From: DASSBG01 sp035699085
Lineage (GTDB): Bacteria > Pseudomonadota > Gammaproteobacteria > Xanthomonadales > Rhodanobacteraceae
Direction of reading: 5' to 3'
DNA: 38,868 nt
NCBI GenBank assembly: GCA_035699085.1
Contig: DASSBG010000035.1
Coordinates: forward strand, 1-38,868
This document shows positions 18,273-27,243 of the stretch, piece by piece. The notes under the pieces are model-generated. The model searched no databases. It was not told the origin of the DNA and was given only the letters and a program-made list of their open reading frames with translations. The position numbers and the translations under genes are program-made. Each line of letters starts with the position of its first letter. Position 1 is the stretch's first letter.

Positions 18273-19769
18273 TCAGACCAGGTGAGCGACGAGCTGGGCG
18301 ATGGAGGCGTCCATCACGTGCGTCCACGGCCAGGGGAACACGCCCAGCGCCAGCACGGCCAGCGCGAACAAGCCCAGCACCGCCGCCTCGCGGCCGCTGA
18401 TGTCCGGCATCGCCGCCACCGCCTCGCTGCGGACGCGGCCGAAGATGATGCGCTTGACCAGCCACAAGGTGTAACCGGCGCCGATGATCAGGCTGAATGC
18501 CGCGAACAGCGCAATCCAGGGGCTGGCCGAGAAGCTGGCGAGGATCACCATGAATTCGCCGACGAAGCCGCTGGTGCCGGGCAGGCCGACGTTGGCCATC
18601 GCGAACATCACCATGAAGGTCGCGAACCACGGCATGACCTTGGCCAGGCCGCCGTAGGCGTCGATCTCGCGCGTGTGCAGGCGGTCGTACATCACGCCGA
18701 TGCAGGTGAACAGCGCGCCGGAGATGAAGCCGTGCGAGATCATCTGCACCATCGCGCCGGAAAGGCCGAGCTGCGCCGCCTGCGCATTGCCATCGCGCAG
18801 CAGCAGCATGGTGATGAAAATGCCGAGCGTCACCAGGCCCATGTGCGAAACCGACGAGTAGGCGATCAGCTTCTTCATGTCCTTCTGCACCAGCGCCACG
18901 TAGCCGATGTAGATGATCGCGATCAGGCTGAGCACGATCATCAGCCAGGCGAAGCGCAGCGAGGCGTCCGGCAGCATGGCCAGGGAGAAGCGGATGAAAC
19001 CGTAGCCGCCGATCTTCAGCATCACCGCCGCCAGCACCACCGAGCCGCCGGTCGGCGCCTCGACGTGGGCGTCCGGCAGCCAGGTGTGCACCGGCCACAT
19101 CGGCACCTTGATGGCAAAGGCGCCGAGGAAGGCGAAGAACAGCCAGCTTTGCGCCGTCAGCCCAAGGTGCAGCGACTGCAAGGTCGCGATGTCGAAGGTG
19201 CCGGCCTGCAGGTACAGGTAGATCAGCGCGATCAGGAAGAAGATCGAGCCGAAGAAGGTGTAGATGAAGAACTTCAACGTGGCGTAGACGCGCCGCGGGC
19301 CGCCCCAGATGCCGATCAGCACGAACATCGGGATCAGCATGGCCTCGAAGAACACGTAGAACAGCAACGCGTCCATGGCGCAGAACACGCCGATCATGAA
19401 GCCGTTGAGCAGCAGGATGGCCGCCATGTACTGGTGCACGCGCTTCTGGATCACGCGCCAGGCGCCCATGACCACCAGGATGGTGGTGAAGGTGGTCAGC
19501 AACACCAGCAGCAGCGAGATGCCGTCCACGCCCAGGTGGTAGTGCACGTTCAGCGCGCGGATCCAGACGTGGTCCTCGACGAACTGCATCGCGCCGCTGG
19601 CGGAATTGAAGTCCGGCAGCAGGCACAGGCTGAGCGCAAAGGTCAGCAGCGCCACCACCAGCGCCAGCACGCGGGCCAGCTGCGGCCGCGCCGCGCCCAC
19701 CGCCAGCACCGGCAGCGCGCCGACCAGCGGCACCCAGATCAGCAGACTCAGCAACGGCCAATCCATCAT
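18273..19769 (-). CDS. nuoM: NADH-quinone oxidoreductase subunit M
   Basis: NuoM is the second antiporter-like proton-pumping subunit of complex I. The 498-residue membrane protein keeps the expected residues: Glu142 in TM5 (FFEAMLIPMF), Lys221 in TM7 (IKVPMWPVHTWLPDAH) and Lys252 in TM8 (VMLKIGGYGFIR). This contrasts with NuoN. The ATG at 19769 has AAGGA 6-7 bases upstream; the adjacent ATG at 19766 is also possible. It follows nuoL after an unusually long spacer of 295 bases filled with heptad arrays, and precedes nuoN by 10 bases. Confidence 0.96.
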   Translation of the reverse strand: MMDWPLLSLLIWVPLVGALPVLAVGAARPQLARVLALVVALLTFALSLCLLPDFNSASGAMQFVEDHVWIRALNVHYHLGVDGISLLLVLLTTFTTILVVMGAWRVIQKRVHQYMAAILLLNGFMIGVFCAMDALLFYVFFEAMLIPMFVLIGIWGGPRRVYATLKFFIYTFFGSIFFLIALIYLYLQAGTFDIATLQSLHLGLTAQSWLFFAFLGAFAIKVPMWPVHTWLPDAHVEAPTGGSVVLAAVMLKIGGYGFIRFSLAMLPDASLRFAWLMIVLSLIAIIYIGYVALVQKDMKKLIAYSSVSHMGLVTLGIFITMLLLRDGNAQAAQLGLSGAMVQMISHGFISGALFTCIGVMYDRLHTREIDAYGGLAKVMPWFATFMVMFAMANVGLPGTSGFVGEFMVILASFSASPWIALFAAFSLIIGAGYTLWLVKRIIFGRVRSEAVAAMPDISGREAAVLGLFALAVLALGVFPWPWTHVMDASIAQLVAHLV

Positions 19770-19789
19770 GCGAAATCCTTTGTGGTCCG

Positions 19790-20052
19790 TGACCCGGGAC
19801 CCGTCGTCTGCGCGACTCCGACAGCCGCAGCGCATGCTTCACTGCGGGACCCGGGACCCGGGACCCGGGACCCGTCAGGAGCGCCGCCGGTGGACGGCGA
19901 TTGCGCGACCTCGACAGCACCAGCGCTTACTTTTTCGCGCAACTCAATGTCGACCGCGATCGTGCGGGCTGCGGCTTCTGCTTTTGCGGGACCCGGGTCC
20001 CGGGTCCCGGGTCCCGACCTTGCGAATCCCCGGTCCCCGGTCCCCGGTCCCC
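19790..20052. repeat. Heptad arrays (GGGACCC/GGGTCCC/GGTCCCC) in the nuoL-nuoM spacer
   Basis: The spacer holds several blocks: two partial units at 19790-19804; (GGGACCC)4 at 19846-19873; one GGGACCC followed by (GGGTCCC)3 at 19988-20015; and (GGTCCCC)3 at 20028-20052. The second and third blocks can pair with each other. Between the blocks, a GCGCGAC-C/T-CGACAGC-like stretch occurs twice (19810-19835 and 19904-19925), so the whole unit seems to have been duplicated and diverged. No gene is visible in 19770-20064. Confidence 0.85.
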
Positions 20053-20064
20053 GCCGAATACTCA

Positions 20065-22125
20065 TCACGACACCCCCTGGAACAGCCAGAAGCCGCCAAG
20101 CAGCAGGATCACGCCCACCACCATGGCGAAGGCGTAGTGGTAGAGGTAACCCGATTGCACCACGCGCAGCCAGCTCGCAATGCGCGCCGCCAGTGCGGCG
20201 GAGCCGTTGACCAGCCCGGTGTCGATGACGCCGGCATCGCCGCCACGCCACAAGCCGCGGCCCAGCAGCACGCCACCGCGAGCGAAGACCGCGTAGTAGA
20301 CCTTGTCGAACCAGTACTTGTTGACCAGCGTCAGGTACAGCGGCTTGAATGCTTTCGCCGCCCAGGCCGCAACGGCCGGATTGAACAGGTAGACGTAGGT
20401 GGCGACGGCGAAGCCGGCGAGTGCGATCCAGAACGGCGCGTGCGAGAAACTGGCCAGCACCATGGCGCTCGCGCCGTGGAAATGCTCGCCAAGTTCGCCC
20501 AGCACGTCGTTTTCCGGCAAGACCTCGATGGCCTTGCCGAACCAGTCCCGGAACAGCGCCGGCCCGACGGTGAACCAGCCGATCAGCACCGAGGGAATCG
20601 CCAGCACGACCAGCGGCACCGTCACCACCCAGGGCGATTCCTTCGGTGCATGCTCCAGCTCGCCCGGCTTGTGCGCGTGGTGCGGGTCGTCCGAATGCGT
20701 CTGCGCCTCGTCGTGCGGGTCCTCGACGCGGCCCTCGCCGTGCCCGACCACCTCGAAGCGTTCGCTGCCGTGGAAGGTGAGGTACAGGAGGCGGAAGCTG
20801 TATAGCGCGGTGACGAACACCGCAATCAGGACGCAGTAATAGGCATAGCCTGCGCCGAAGCGGTGCGATTCGCCGACCGCTTCGATGATCGCATCCTTGG
20901 AGAAGAAGCCGGCGAAGCCCGGGGCCGCGCACAGCGCCAGCGAACCCAGCCACATGGTCACGCAGGTGATCGGCATGTACTTGCGCAGGCCACCCATGTA
21001 GCGCATGTCCTGCTCGTGGTGCATGGCTATGATCACCGAGCCGGCGCCGAGGAACAGCAGCGCCTTGAAGAAGGCATGCGTCATCAGGTGATAGACGCCG
21101 CCGGCGTAGGCCGACACGCCGAGCGCCGCCGTCATGTAGCCGAGCTGTGACAACGTCGAATAGGCGATCACGCGCTTGATGTCGTACTGGACGATGCCGA
21201 TCAGGCCCATGAACAGCGCGGTGGTGGCGCCGATGATCAGCACCAGCGACAGCGCCGTCGGCGACATCTCGAACAGCGGTGACATGCGCGCCACCATGAA
21301 GATGCCGGCGGTGACCATGGTCGCGGCGTGGATCAGCGCCGAGATCGGCGTCGGGCCTTCCATCGAGTCGGGCAGCCAGACGTGCAGCGGCACCTGCGCC
21401 GACTTGCCCATGGCGCCGACGAACAGCAGCACGCAGATCAGCGTCGCCAGGCTCCAGGGATGGCCCGGTACGACCGTGATGGTGTGGCCAGCGAGTTGCG
21501 GCGCCTGCGCGAAGACATCGGCGTAGTCGAGAGTGCCGAAGGCGTAGAGCACCGCGGCGATGCCGAGGATGAAACCGAAATCGCCGACGCGGTTGACCAG
21601 GAAGGCCTTGAGGCTGGCATACGTCGCACTGTCGCGGTCGAACCAGAAACCGATCAGCAGGTAGGACACCAGGCCGACCGCTTCCCAGCCGAAGAACAGC
21701 TGCATGAAGTTGTTCGCCATCACCAGCATCAGCATGGAGAAGGTGAACAACGCGATGTAGCTGAAGAAGCGCTGGTAGCCCGGGTCATCCGCCATGTAGC
21801 CGATGGTGTAGATGTGCACCATCAGCGAGACGAAGGTGACCACCACCAGCATCATCGCGGTCAGCCGGTCGACCAGGAAGCCGACGCCGAGCGAGAAGCG
21901 GCCCACTTCCAGCCAGGTGTAGACGTCGGCGTTGAAGGTCGGTGCGCCGCCCCAGACCAGCTGGTAGAACACCCAGAACGACAGCGCGCAACTCACGGCC
22001 ACGCCGATGATCGCCGCCATCTGCGAGCCGATGCGGCCGATCTGCTGCTTCAGCAGGCCGGCCACCACGGCGCCGGCCAGCGGCGCAAAGGCGATGATCA
22101 GCAATAGGGTCATGGAGATGGTCAT
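20065..22125 (-). CDS. nuoL: NADH-quinone oxidoreductase subunit L
   Basis: NuoL is the distal antiporter-like subunit of complex I, carrying the long lateral helix. The 686-residue protein keeps TM5 Glu148 (FGWEAVGLVSY), TM7 Lys241 (GKSAQVPLHVWLPDS), His266 (SALIHAATMV) and Lys410 (GFFSKDAI). A hydrophilic insert at about 452-497 is rich in His, Asp and Glu (for example DEAQTHSDDPHHAHKPGE) and lies between membrane helices. The C-terminus contains the lateral helix and last membrane segment. The ATG at 22125 has GAGG 6 bases upstream. It starts 8 bases after nuoK. Confidence 0.97.
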   Translation of the reverse strand: MTISMTLLLIIAFAPLAGAVVAGLLKQQIGRIGSQMAAIIGVAVSCALSFWVFYQLVWGGAPTFNADVYTWLEVGRFSLGVGFLVDRLTAMMLVVVTFVSLMVHIYTIGYMADDPGYQRFFSYIALFTFSMLMLVMANNFMQLFFGWEAVGLVSYLLIGFWFDRDSATYASLKAFLVNRVGDFGFILGIAAVLYAFGTLDYADVFAQAPQLAGHTITVVPGHPWSLATLICVLLFVGAMGKSAQVPLHVWLPDSMEGPTPISALIHAATMVTAGIFMVARMSPLFEMSPTALSLVLIIGATTALFMGLIGIVQYDIKRVIAYSTLSQLGYMTAALGVSAYAGGVYHLMTHAFFKALLFLGAGSVIIAMHHEQDMRYMGGLRKYMPITCVTMWLGSLALCAAPGFAGFFSKDAIIEAVGESHRFGAGYAYYCVLIAVFVTALYSFRLLYLTFHGSERFEVVGHGEGRVEDPHDEAQTHSDDPHHAHKPGELEHAPKESPWVVTVPLVVLAIPSVLIGWFTVGPALFRDWFGKAIEVLPENDVLGELGEHFHGASAMVLASFSHAPFWIALAGFAVATYVYLFNPAVAAWAAKAFKPLYLTLVNKYWFDKVYYAVFARGGVLLGRGLWRGGDAGVIDTGLVNGSAALAARIASWLRVVQSGYLYHYAFAMVVGVILLLGGFWLFQGVS

Positions 22126-22133
22126 CTATGGCC

Positions 22134-22439
22134 TCATCCCTTCATCGAGTCGATATCGCCGACGTTGATCGAGCCGCGGTTGCGGAACAGCAGCGTCACG
22201 ATGGCCAGGCCAATTGCCGCCTCGGCCGCCGCCACGGTGAGAATGAAGAACACGAACACCTGGCCGGCAGGATCGGCGAGATAGCGCGAAAAGCCGATGA
22301 AGTTCATGTTCACGGCCAGCAGCATCAGCTCCACGCACATCATCAGCACGATGATGTTCTTGCGATTGATGAACAGACCGGCCACCGCGATGCAGAACAG
22401 CACCGTGCCGAGGACGATGAAATGGGCCAGCGTGATCAT
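22134..22439 (-). CDS. nuoK: NADH-quinone oxidoreductase subunit K
   Basis: NuoK is a small membrane subunit of the complex I proton path. The 101-residue protein has three helices and keeps Glu37 in VLMMCVELMLLAVN and Glu73 in TVAAAEAAIGLA, the two membrane glutamates important for coupling. The length matches E. coli (100). The ATG at 22439 overlaps the nuoJ stop (ATGA), indicating translational coupling. An in-frame open stretch upstream lies inside nuoJ and was rejected. Confidence 0.96.
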   Translation of the reverse strand: MITLAHFIVLGTVLFCIAVAGLFINRKNIIVLMMCVELMLLAVNMNFIGFSRYLADPAGQVFVFFILTVAAAEAAIGLAIVTLLFRNRGSINVGDIDSMKG

Positions 22440-23056
22440 GGCTGCTCCTCCCCGGCCTTGTGCGACGGCATCTTCACCAGGCGCACGCGGCGGGACGGCT
22501 CGACCTGCACCTGCCGCGCCGGCCACTGCTTCTGGGACAGCGTGCGCCGCGGCCGCAGCACCAGCGTGACCGCGGCCACGATGGCCACGGTGAGGATCAC
22601 CGCGGCGACCTCGAACGGCAGCAGGAAGTGGTTGAACAGCGCCAGGCCCAGCCATTCGGTGTTGGCAAGGCCGTGCGCCGCCGCCGGATCAACGCCCGGC
22701 TCGGCCGCGTGCATCGCGCGCACGCCGATCAGGCCCAGCATCTCGGCCAGCATCACCGCGGCGACCACGATGCCCAGCGGCAGGTAGCGGGCGAAGCCCT
22801 CGCGCAGCGGCGCGATGTCGATGTCCAGCATCATCACCACGAACAGGAACAGCACCATCACCGCGCCCACGTAGACCACCACCAGCGCGATGGCCAGGAA
22901 CTCCGCGTCGGCCAGTATCCAGACGCAGGCGGCGCTGAAGAAGGCCAGCACCAGCATCAGCACCGAGTGCACCGGGTTCTTCAGGCTGACCACCGCCAGC
23001 GCCGCAGCCACGGTGACCGCCGCGAAGACGTAGAAGCACAACAGCGGAAAAGTCAT
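22436..23056 (-). CDS. nuoJ: NADH-quinone oxidoreductase subunit J
   Basis: NuoJ is a five-helix membrane subunit of complex I whose third helix changes shape during turnover. The 206-residue protein shows NPVHSVLMLVLAFFSAACVW and the conserved VVVYVGAVMVLFLFVVMML region. A basic hydrophilic tail follows (about 168-206). The ATG at 23056 has GGAG 8-9 bases upstream. It follows nuoI by 19 bases and overlaps nuoK by four bases. Confidence 0.96.
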   Translation of the reverse strand: MTFPLLCFYVFAAVTVAAALAVVSLKNPVHSVLMLVLAFFSAACVWILADAEFLAIALVVVYVGAVMVLFLFVVMMLDIDIAPLREGFARYLPLGIVVAAVMLAEMLGLIGVRAMHAAEPGVDPAAAHGLANTEWLGLALFNHFLLPFEVAAVILTVAIVAAVTLVLRPRRTLSQKQWPARQVQVEPSRRVRLVKMPSHKAGEEQP

Positions 23057-23075
23057 GGTCGTTGCTCCGTCGCGC

Positions 23076-23564
23076 TCATCGGTAGGGTGCGTCCTCGGCG
23101 CGTGCGGCCGCGATGTCGGGTTCGAAGCGATCGGCCATCGCCAGCAGTTGCGGCTTGGTGATGATGTTCTCGCCCCGGTTTTCCATGTGGTACTCGAGCA
23201 CCCCGGTCAGCACGATGGAGTCGACCGGGCAGCTCTCCTCGCAGAAACCGCAGTAGATGCACTTGAAGAGGTCGATGTCATAGCGCGTGGTGCGCCGCGT
23301 ACCATCCTCCCGCTGGTGCGAATCGATGGTGATGGCCAGTGCCGGGCAGACCGCCTCGCACAGCTTGCAGGCGATGCAGCGCTCCTCGCCGTTGGGGTAG
23401 CGGCGCAGCGCATGCAAGCCGCGGAAGCGGTTGGACTTGGGGATGTGCTCCATCGGGAAGCGGCGCGTGTACTTGGGCTTGAACATGTACACGACCGTGA
23501 GCCCTAGGCCCTGGAACAGCTCGATCAGCAGCAGGCTCTTGAAAAAATCGACAATGCGTGTCAT
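23076..23564 (-). CDS. nuoI: NADH-quinone oxidoreductase subunit I
   Basis: NuoI carries the two [4Fe-4S] clusters N6a and N6b that pass electrons towards N2. In the 162-residue protein both motifs are intact: Cys63-66-69 with Cys73 (CIACKLCEAVCP) and Cys102-105-108 with Cys112 (CIYCGFCEESCP). The N-terminal amphipathic helix, TRRFPMEHIPKSNRFRG and the YDIDLFKC segment fit the family. The ATG at 23564 is 4 bases after the nuoH stop, with GGAGG inside the end of nuoH as its ribosome-binding site. Confidence 0.97.
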   Translation of the reverse strand: MTRIVDFFKSLLLIELFQGLGLTVVYMFKPKYTRRFPMEHIPKSNRFRGLHALRRYPNGEERCIACKLCEAVCPALAITIDSHQREDGTRRTTRYDIDLFKCIYCGFCEESCPVDSIVLTGVLEYHMENRGENIITKPQLLAMADRFEPDIAAARAEDAPYR

Positions 23565-23568
23565 CGCC

Positions 23569-24594
23569 TCAGCCTCCGATCGTGACCAGGCCGAAGTACT
23601 TCAGCAGCCCCGCTGCCATCACCCAGACGATCGTGATGGGAATGAACACCTTCCAGCCCAGGCGCATGATCTGGTCGTAGCGATAGCGCGGGAAGGTGGC
23701 GCGGAACCACAGGAAGAAGAACGAGTACAGAAAGGCCTTGATGAAAAGCCACCACCAGCCGGCCACGCCGATCCAACCCCAGCTGGCCGGAAACGGGCTC
23801 AGCCAGCCACCGCTGAACAGGACCGCGGCCAGGAAGCTGACCAGGATCATGTTGGCGTATTCCGCCAGGAAGAAGATGGCGAAGGCCGAGCCGGAGTACT
23901 CGACGTGGAAGCCGGCGACGATCTCGGTCTCGCCCTCGGCGACGTCGAAGGGCGCGCGATTGGTCTCGGCCACCGCGGAAACGAAGTAGACCACGAACAC
24001 CGGCAGCAGCGGCAACCAGAACCAGTCGAAGATGCCCTTGCTGCCCGCCTGTGCCTCGACGATGGCGGTGAGGTTGAGGCTGCCCGACAGCACCAGCACG
24101 CAGACCAGCGCCATGCCCATCGCGATCTCGTAGGAGATCACCTGGGCCGCCGAACGCATCGCCCCGAGCAGCGCGTAACGCGAATTCGACGCCCAGCCGG
24201 CGATGATGATGCCGTAGACGCCGAGCGAGGTCATCGCCAGCAGGTAGAGCACGCCGGCGTTGATGTCGGCCAGCACCAGGCCGTTGTCGAACGGCACCAC
24301 CGCCCACGCCGCGAAGGCCGGCCCCACGGCAAGGATCGGCGCCAGGAAGAACAGCGCCTTGTTTGCGCGGGTCGGGACGATGATTTCCTTCAGCAACAGC
24401 TTGAATACATCGGCAAAGGCCTGGAACAGGCCGAGCGGGCCGATCTTGTTCGGCCCCATGCGCACGTGCATCCAGCCGATGACCTTGCGCTCCCAGTAGA
24501 CATACATCGCAACCGCGATGATCAGCGGCACGGCGATGCACAGCACCTTGATCAAGGTCCACACAACCAGCCAGACGTCTGCTTGCATAGTCAT
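23569..24594 (-). CDS. nuoH: NADH-quinone oxidoreductase subunit H
   Basis: NuoH is the membrane subunit at the quinone-binding junction of complex I. The 341-residue protein has about eight helices and the conserved loops WERKVIGWMHVRMGPNKIGP and AETNRAPFDVAEGETEIVAG, rich in charged residues that line the quinone site. The ATG at 24594 overlaps the nuoG stop (ATGA). A second ATG at 24588 with AAGG six bases upstream is an alternative and would remove two residues. The open frame extending upstream lies inside nuoG in another frame and is not coding. Confidence 0.95.
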   Translation of the reverse strand: MTMQADVWLVVWTLIKVLCIAVPLIIAVAMYVYWERKVIGWMHVRMGPNKIGPLGLFQAFADVFKLLLKEIIVPTRANKALFFLAPILAVGPAFAAWAVVPFDNGLVLADINAGVLYLLAMTSLGVYGIIIAGWASNSRYALLGAMRSAAQVISYEIAMGMALVCVLVLSGSLNLTAIVEAQAGSKGIFDWFWLPLLPVFVVYFVSAVAETNRAPFDVAEGETEIVAGFHVEYSGSAFAIFFLAEYANMILVSFLAAVLFSGGWLSPFPASWGWIGVAGWWWLFIKAFLYSFFFLWFRATFPRYRYDQIMRLGWKVFIPITIVWVMAAGLLKYFGLVTIGG

Positions 24595-26939
24595 CCTTGT
24601 GCCTTGTCCAGGGTGATGGCCGCGCCGTAGGGCGGCAGCAGCGCGGTCCCGGGATATGCGCACTCGATCCAGGCGGTGCCGGGCGCCACGTCCGCGTCCG
24701 TTGCGAGGGGCAATTCGGCGCCGCCATTGATGCGCAGCAATTGGCCTGCTTCCAGTTGCAGGCGCGCGGCATCGTCCGGATGCAGCGCCACCGCCGGCGC
24801 GCGCGTCAGCGGGTGTGCATTGAGCGCTCCGGCACGACGCAGCACGGCGTCGCCGCGATAGATCGGTACGGTCGCCAAGCGCGCGAGCCCGGTAGTCTCG
24901 GTGTCGCGCGCCAAGGCCCGCAGCGGCTGCGGCGGCACCGCCTGCGCCGGCTGGCGCACGGCGGCGGCAATCTGCTCGCGCAACCCGCCGATGTCGATGA
25001 AGTCGAAGCCGGGCAACTCGAGCATGCCTCCCAGTGCACGCAGCACCTTCCAGCCCGGCCGCGCCTGGCCGGGTGGCGGCACCGACGCGCCGACGCTCTG
25101 TACCTGGCCGTCCATGGTCACCAGCGTGGCGTCGATCTCGGGCAGCAGCCCGATGGGCAGGATGACCGTGGCCAGATCCTTCAGCGTATCGCTGGCGTAG
25201 GCGCTGCAGGCGATGACCTGCCCCGCCCCGCGCAGCGCGCGCATCGCCAACGCGCCGTCGCCAAAGTCTTCCGGCGGCTCGGCGCCAAACAGCAGGTAGG
25301 CCGGGCGCGGCTGCTCCAGCATGCCACGCGCATCGAGCCCGCCCTCGCCCGGCAGCAGGCCGACCCGCGCCAGGCCGACCGCGTTCGCGCCCAGCGGAAT
25401 GGCGTTGAAGCTGCTGCCGGTGGCCTCGGCGATGAAGCGTCCAAGCGCCTCCAGCCACGACCATTGCGAATGCATCGCCGCCGCCTGGCCCAGCAGCACG
25501 GCCGAACCGTCGGCCGCGCGGAGCACCTCGATGGCCTCACGCGCGCCCTCGTCGACCTCGATGCCGTCGAGTGCGGTGGCCAGCTCCGCCGCTGGCGTGG
25601 CGCGCCCCAATGCCTGGGCCGCCCTGGCCAGCACCTGCAAGCGCGCGACCATGCCTTGCGGCGGCGCGATCCACTCGCCGGCCAAACCGAAGTTGAAGTC
25701 GTGGCGCAGCGAGTTGAGCGCGAACACACTTGCGCCTGCCTGCACGGACTTGCGCAGGCGCGCGTTGACCAGCGGCAGCTCGTGACGGATGTTGCAGCCC
25801 ACCAGCAGCACAGCGCCGGCATCGGCGACATCGTTCGCCGCGGCCTCGAAGCCGGCGTGTGCGCTGCCGGCGAAATCCAGCCGGCGCAGGCGATGGTCTA
25901 CGTGGCTGCTGCCGAGGCCGGCGGCCAGGCGCGCAAGCAACGCGCCTTCCTCGCAACTGGTGGCGGGCTGCGCCAGCACGCCCAATTCGCGGCCGGCCGC
26001 ACGCACGCCGTCACGAGCCGCCTCGAGGGCGGTGTCCCAGTCGACCGCCTGCCACTGGCCGTCACGCTTCAGCATCGGCTCGATCACGCGGTCGTCGGCG
26101 TAGAGGCCCTCGTGGCTGTAGCGGTCGCGGTCAGCAAGCCAGCACTCGTTGATGGCCTCGTTGTCGCGCGGAACTGCACGCAATACGCGCCCGCGCAATG
26201 TATGCAACCAGAGGTTCCCGCCGGCGGCGTCGTGGTAGCCGATCGACGGCCGCGCGATCATCTCCCAGGCCCGCGCCTTGAACTGGAACACCTTGTCGGT
26301 CAGCGCACCGACCGGGCAGACATCGATGATGTTGCCGGACAGCTCGCTGTCGATGCTCTTGCCGATGTAGGTGCCGATCTTCATGTGCTCGCCGCGGTCC
26401 ATGCCGCCGAGCTCCGGGCTTCCGGCGATCTCGTCCAGCACCCGGATGCAGCGGGTGCAATGGATGCAGCGGGTCATGAAGGTCTGCACCAGCGGGCCGA
26501 TGTTCTCGTCGGCGACCACGCGCTTGCGCTCGGTGAAGCGCGAGACCGAGCGGCCGAAGCCCAGCGACAGGTCCTGCAGTTCGCACTCGCCGCCCTGGTC
26601 GCAGATCGGGCAGTCCAGCGGGTGGTTGATCAGCAGGAACTCCATGACGTTGCGCTGCGCGTGCAGCGCCTTGTCCGAGCGCGTGAAGATCTTCATGCCC
26701 TCGGCCACCGGCGTGGCGCAGGCCGGCACCGGTTTGGGGCTCGGGCGGTCACCCATGTGCATCTCGACCAGGCACATGCGGCAGTTGGCCGCGACCGCGA
26801 GTTTGCGGTGGTAGCAGAAGCGCGGGATCGGGATCGACGCCTGGTCGGCCACCTGGATCACCATCGCGCCCCTGGCCGCCTGGAACGGCCGGCCGTCGAT
26901 CTCGATGTTGACGAGGTCGTTGTCGGGCTGCGCGCTCAT
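24591..26939 (-). CDS. nuoG: NADH-quinone oxidoreductase subunit G
   Basis: NuoG is the largest peripheral subunit of complex I. The 782-residue protein has an N-terminal ferredoxin-like domain and then a degenerate molybdopterin-oxidoreductase domain. Cluster ligands are visible: N1b Cys42, 53, 56 and 74; N5 His106 with Cys110, 113 and 119 (HPLDCPICDQGGEC); N4 Cys158, 161, 164 and 208 (CIHCTRC, CPVGAL). The Cys cluster for N7, found in E. coli, is missing. The ATG at 26939 has GAGG 7 bases upstream. A 304-base repeat-filled gap separates it from nuoF. The last codons overlap nuoH. Confidence 0.96.
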   Translation of the reverse strand: MSAQPDNDLVNIEIDGRPFQAARGAMVIQVADQASIPIPRFCYHRKLAVAANCRMCLVEMHMGDRPSPKPVPACATPVAEGMKIFTRSDKALHAQRNVMEFLLINHPLDCPICDQGGECELQDLSLGFGRSVSRFTERKRVVADENIGPLVQTFMTRCIHCTRCIRVLDEIAGSPELGGMDRGEHMKIGTYIGKSIDSELSGNIIDVCPVGALTDKVFQFKARAWEMIARPSIGYHDAAGGNLWLHTLRGRVLRAVPRDNEAINECWLADRDRYSHEGLYADDRVIEPMLKRDGQWQAVDWDTALEAARDGVRAAGRELGVLAQPATSCEEGALLARLAAGLGSSHVDHRLRRLDFAGSAHAGFEAAANDVADAGAVLLVGCNIRHELPLVNARLRKSVQAGASVFALNSLRHDFNFGLAGEWIAPPQGMVARLQVLARAAQALGRATPAAELATALDGIEVDEGAREAIEVLRAADGSAVLLGQAAAMHSQWSWLEALGRFIAEATGSSFNAIPLGANAVGLARVGLLPGEGGLDARGMLEQPRPAYLLFGAEPPEDFGDGALAMRALRGAGQVIACSAYASDTLKDLATVILPIGLLPEIDATLVTMDGQVQSVGASVPPPGQARPGWKVLRALGGMLELPGFDFIDIGGLREQIAAAVRQPAQAVPPQPLRALARDTETTGLARLATVPIYRGDAVLRRAGALNAHPLTRAPAVALHPDDAARLQLEAGQLLRINGGAELPLATDADVAPGTAWIECAYPGTALLPPYGAAITLDKAQG

Positions 26940-26955
26940 GCGTGGGCCTCGCTGC

Positions 26956-27234
26956 GGGGACCGGGGAACGGGGACCGAGAACCGGTCAAAGCGCGCACAT
27001 CCGAGTCACACGTAAAAGTTGCGGGACCCGGGACCCGGGACCCGGGACCCGTAAAAGCGCGCACGCCTGGGCCCCACGCCAAGATCAGTTGGCAAGCCTC
27101 ATCGGAGCTTCTCGAAAACCAGGAGCAAAGCGCCGCGGGCAGGTCGCTGGCGCGCGGGTCCCGGGTCCCGGGTCCCGGGTCCCGATTTGATCGCTGCCCC
27201 CGAGTCCCGAACCCCGCGTCCCGAGTCCTGATCG
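26956..27234. repeat. Inverted heptad arrays, (GGGACCC)4 ... (GGGTCCC)4, in the nuoF-nuoG spacer
   Basis: The blocks are GGGGACC-type units at 26956-26980, a perfect (GGGACCC)4 at 27023-27050, its perfect inverted copy (GGGTCCC)4 at 27156-27183, and degenerate CGAGTCC-type heptads at about 27200-27234. The 28-bp arms enclose 105 bases. AAAGCGCGCAC is repeated directly at about 26988 and 27055. There is no gene in 26940-27243. The position inside the nuo operon means the structure is transcribed between nuoF and nuoG. Confidence 0.9.
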
Positions 27235-27243
27235 ATGGAAAAA

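Noticed and set aside
19790..27234. CRISPR array
   Set aside because: The repeats are 7-base tandem units without spacers of constant length, and there are no cas genes.
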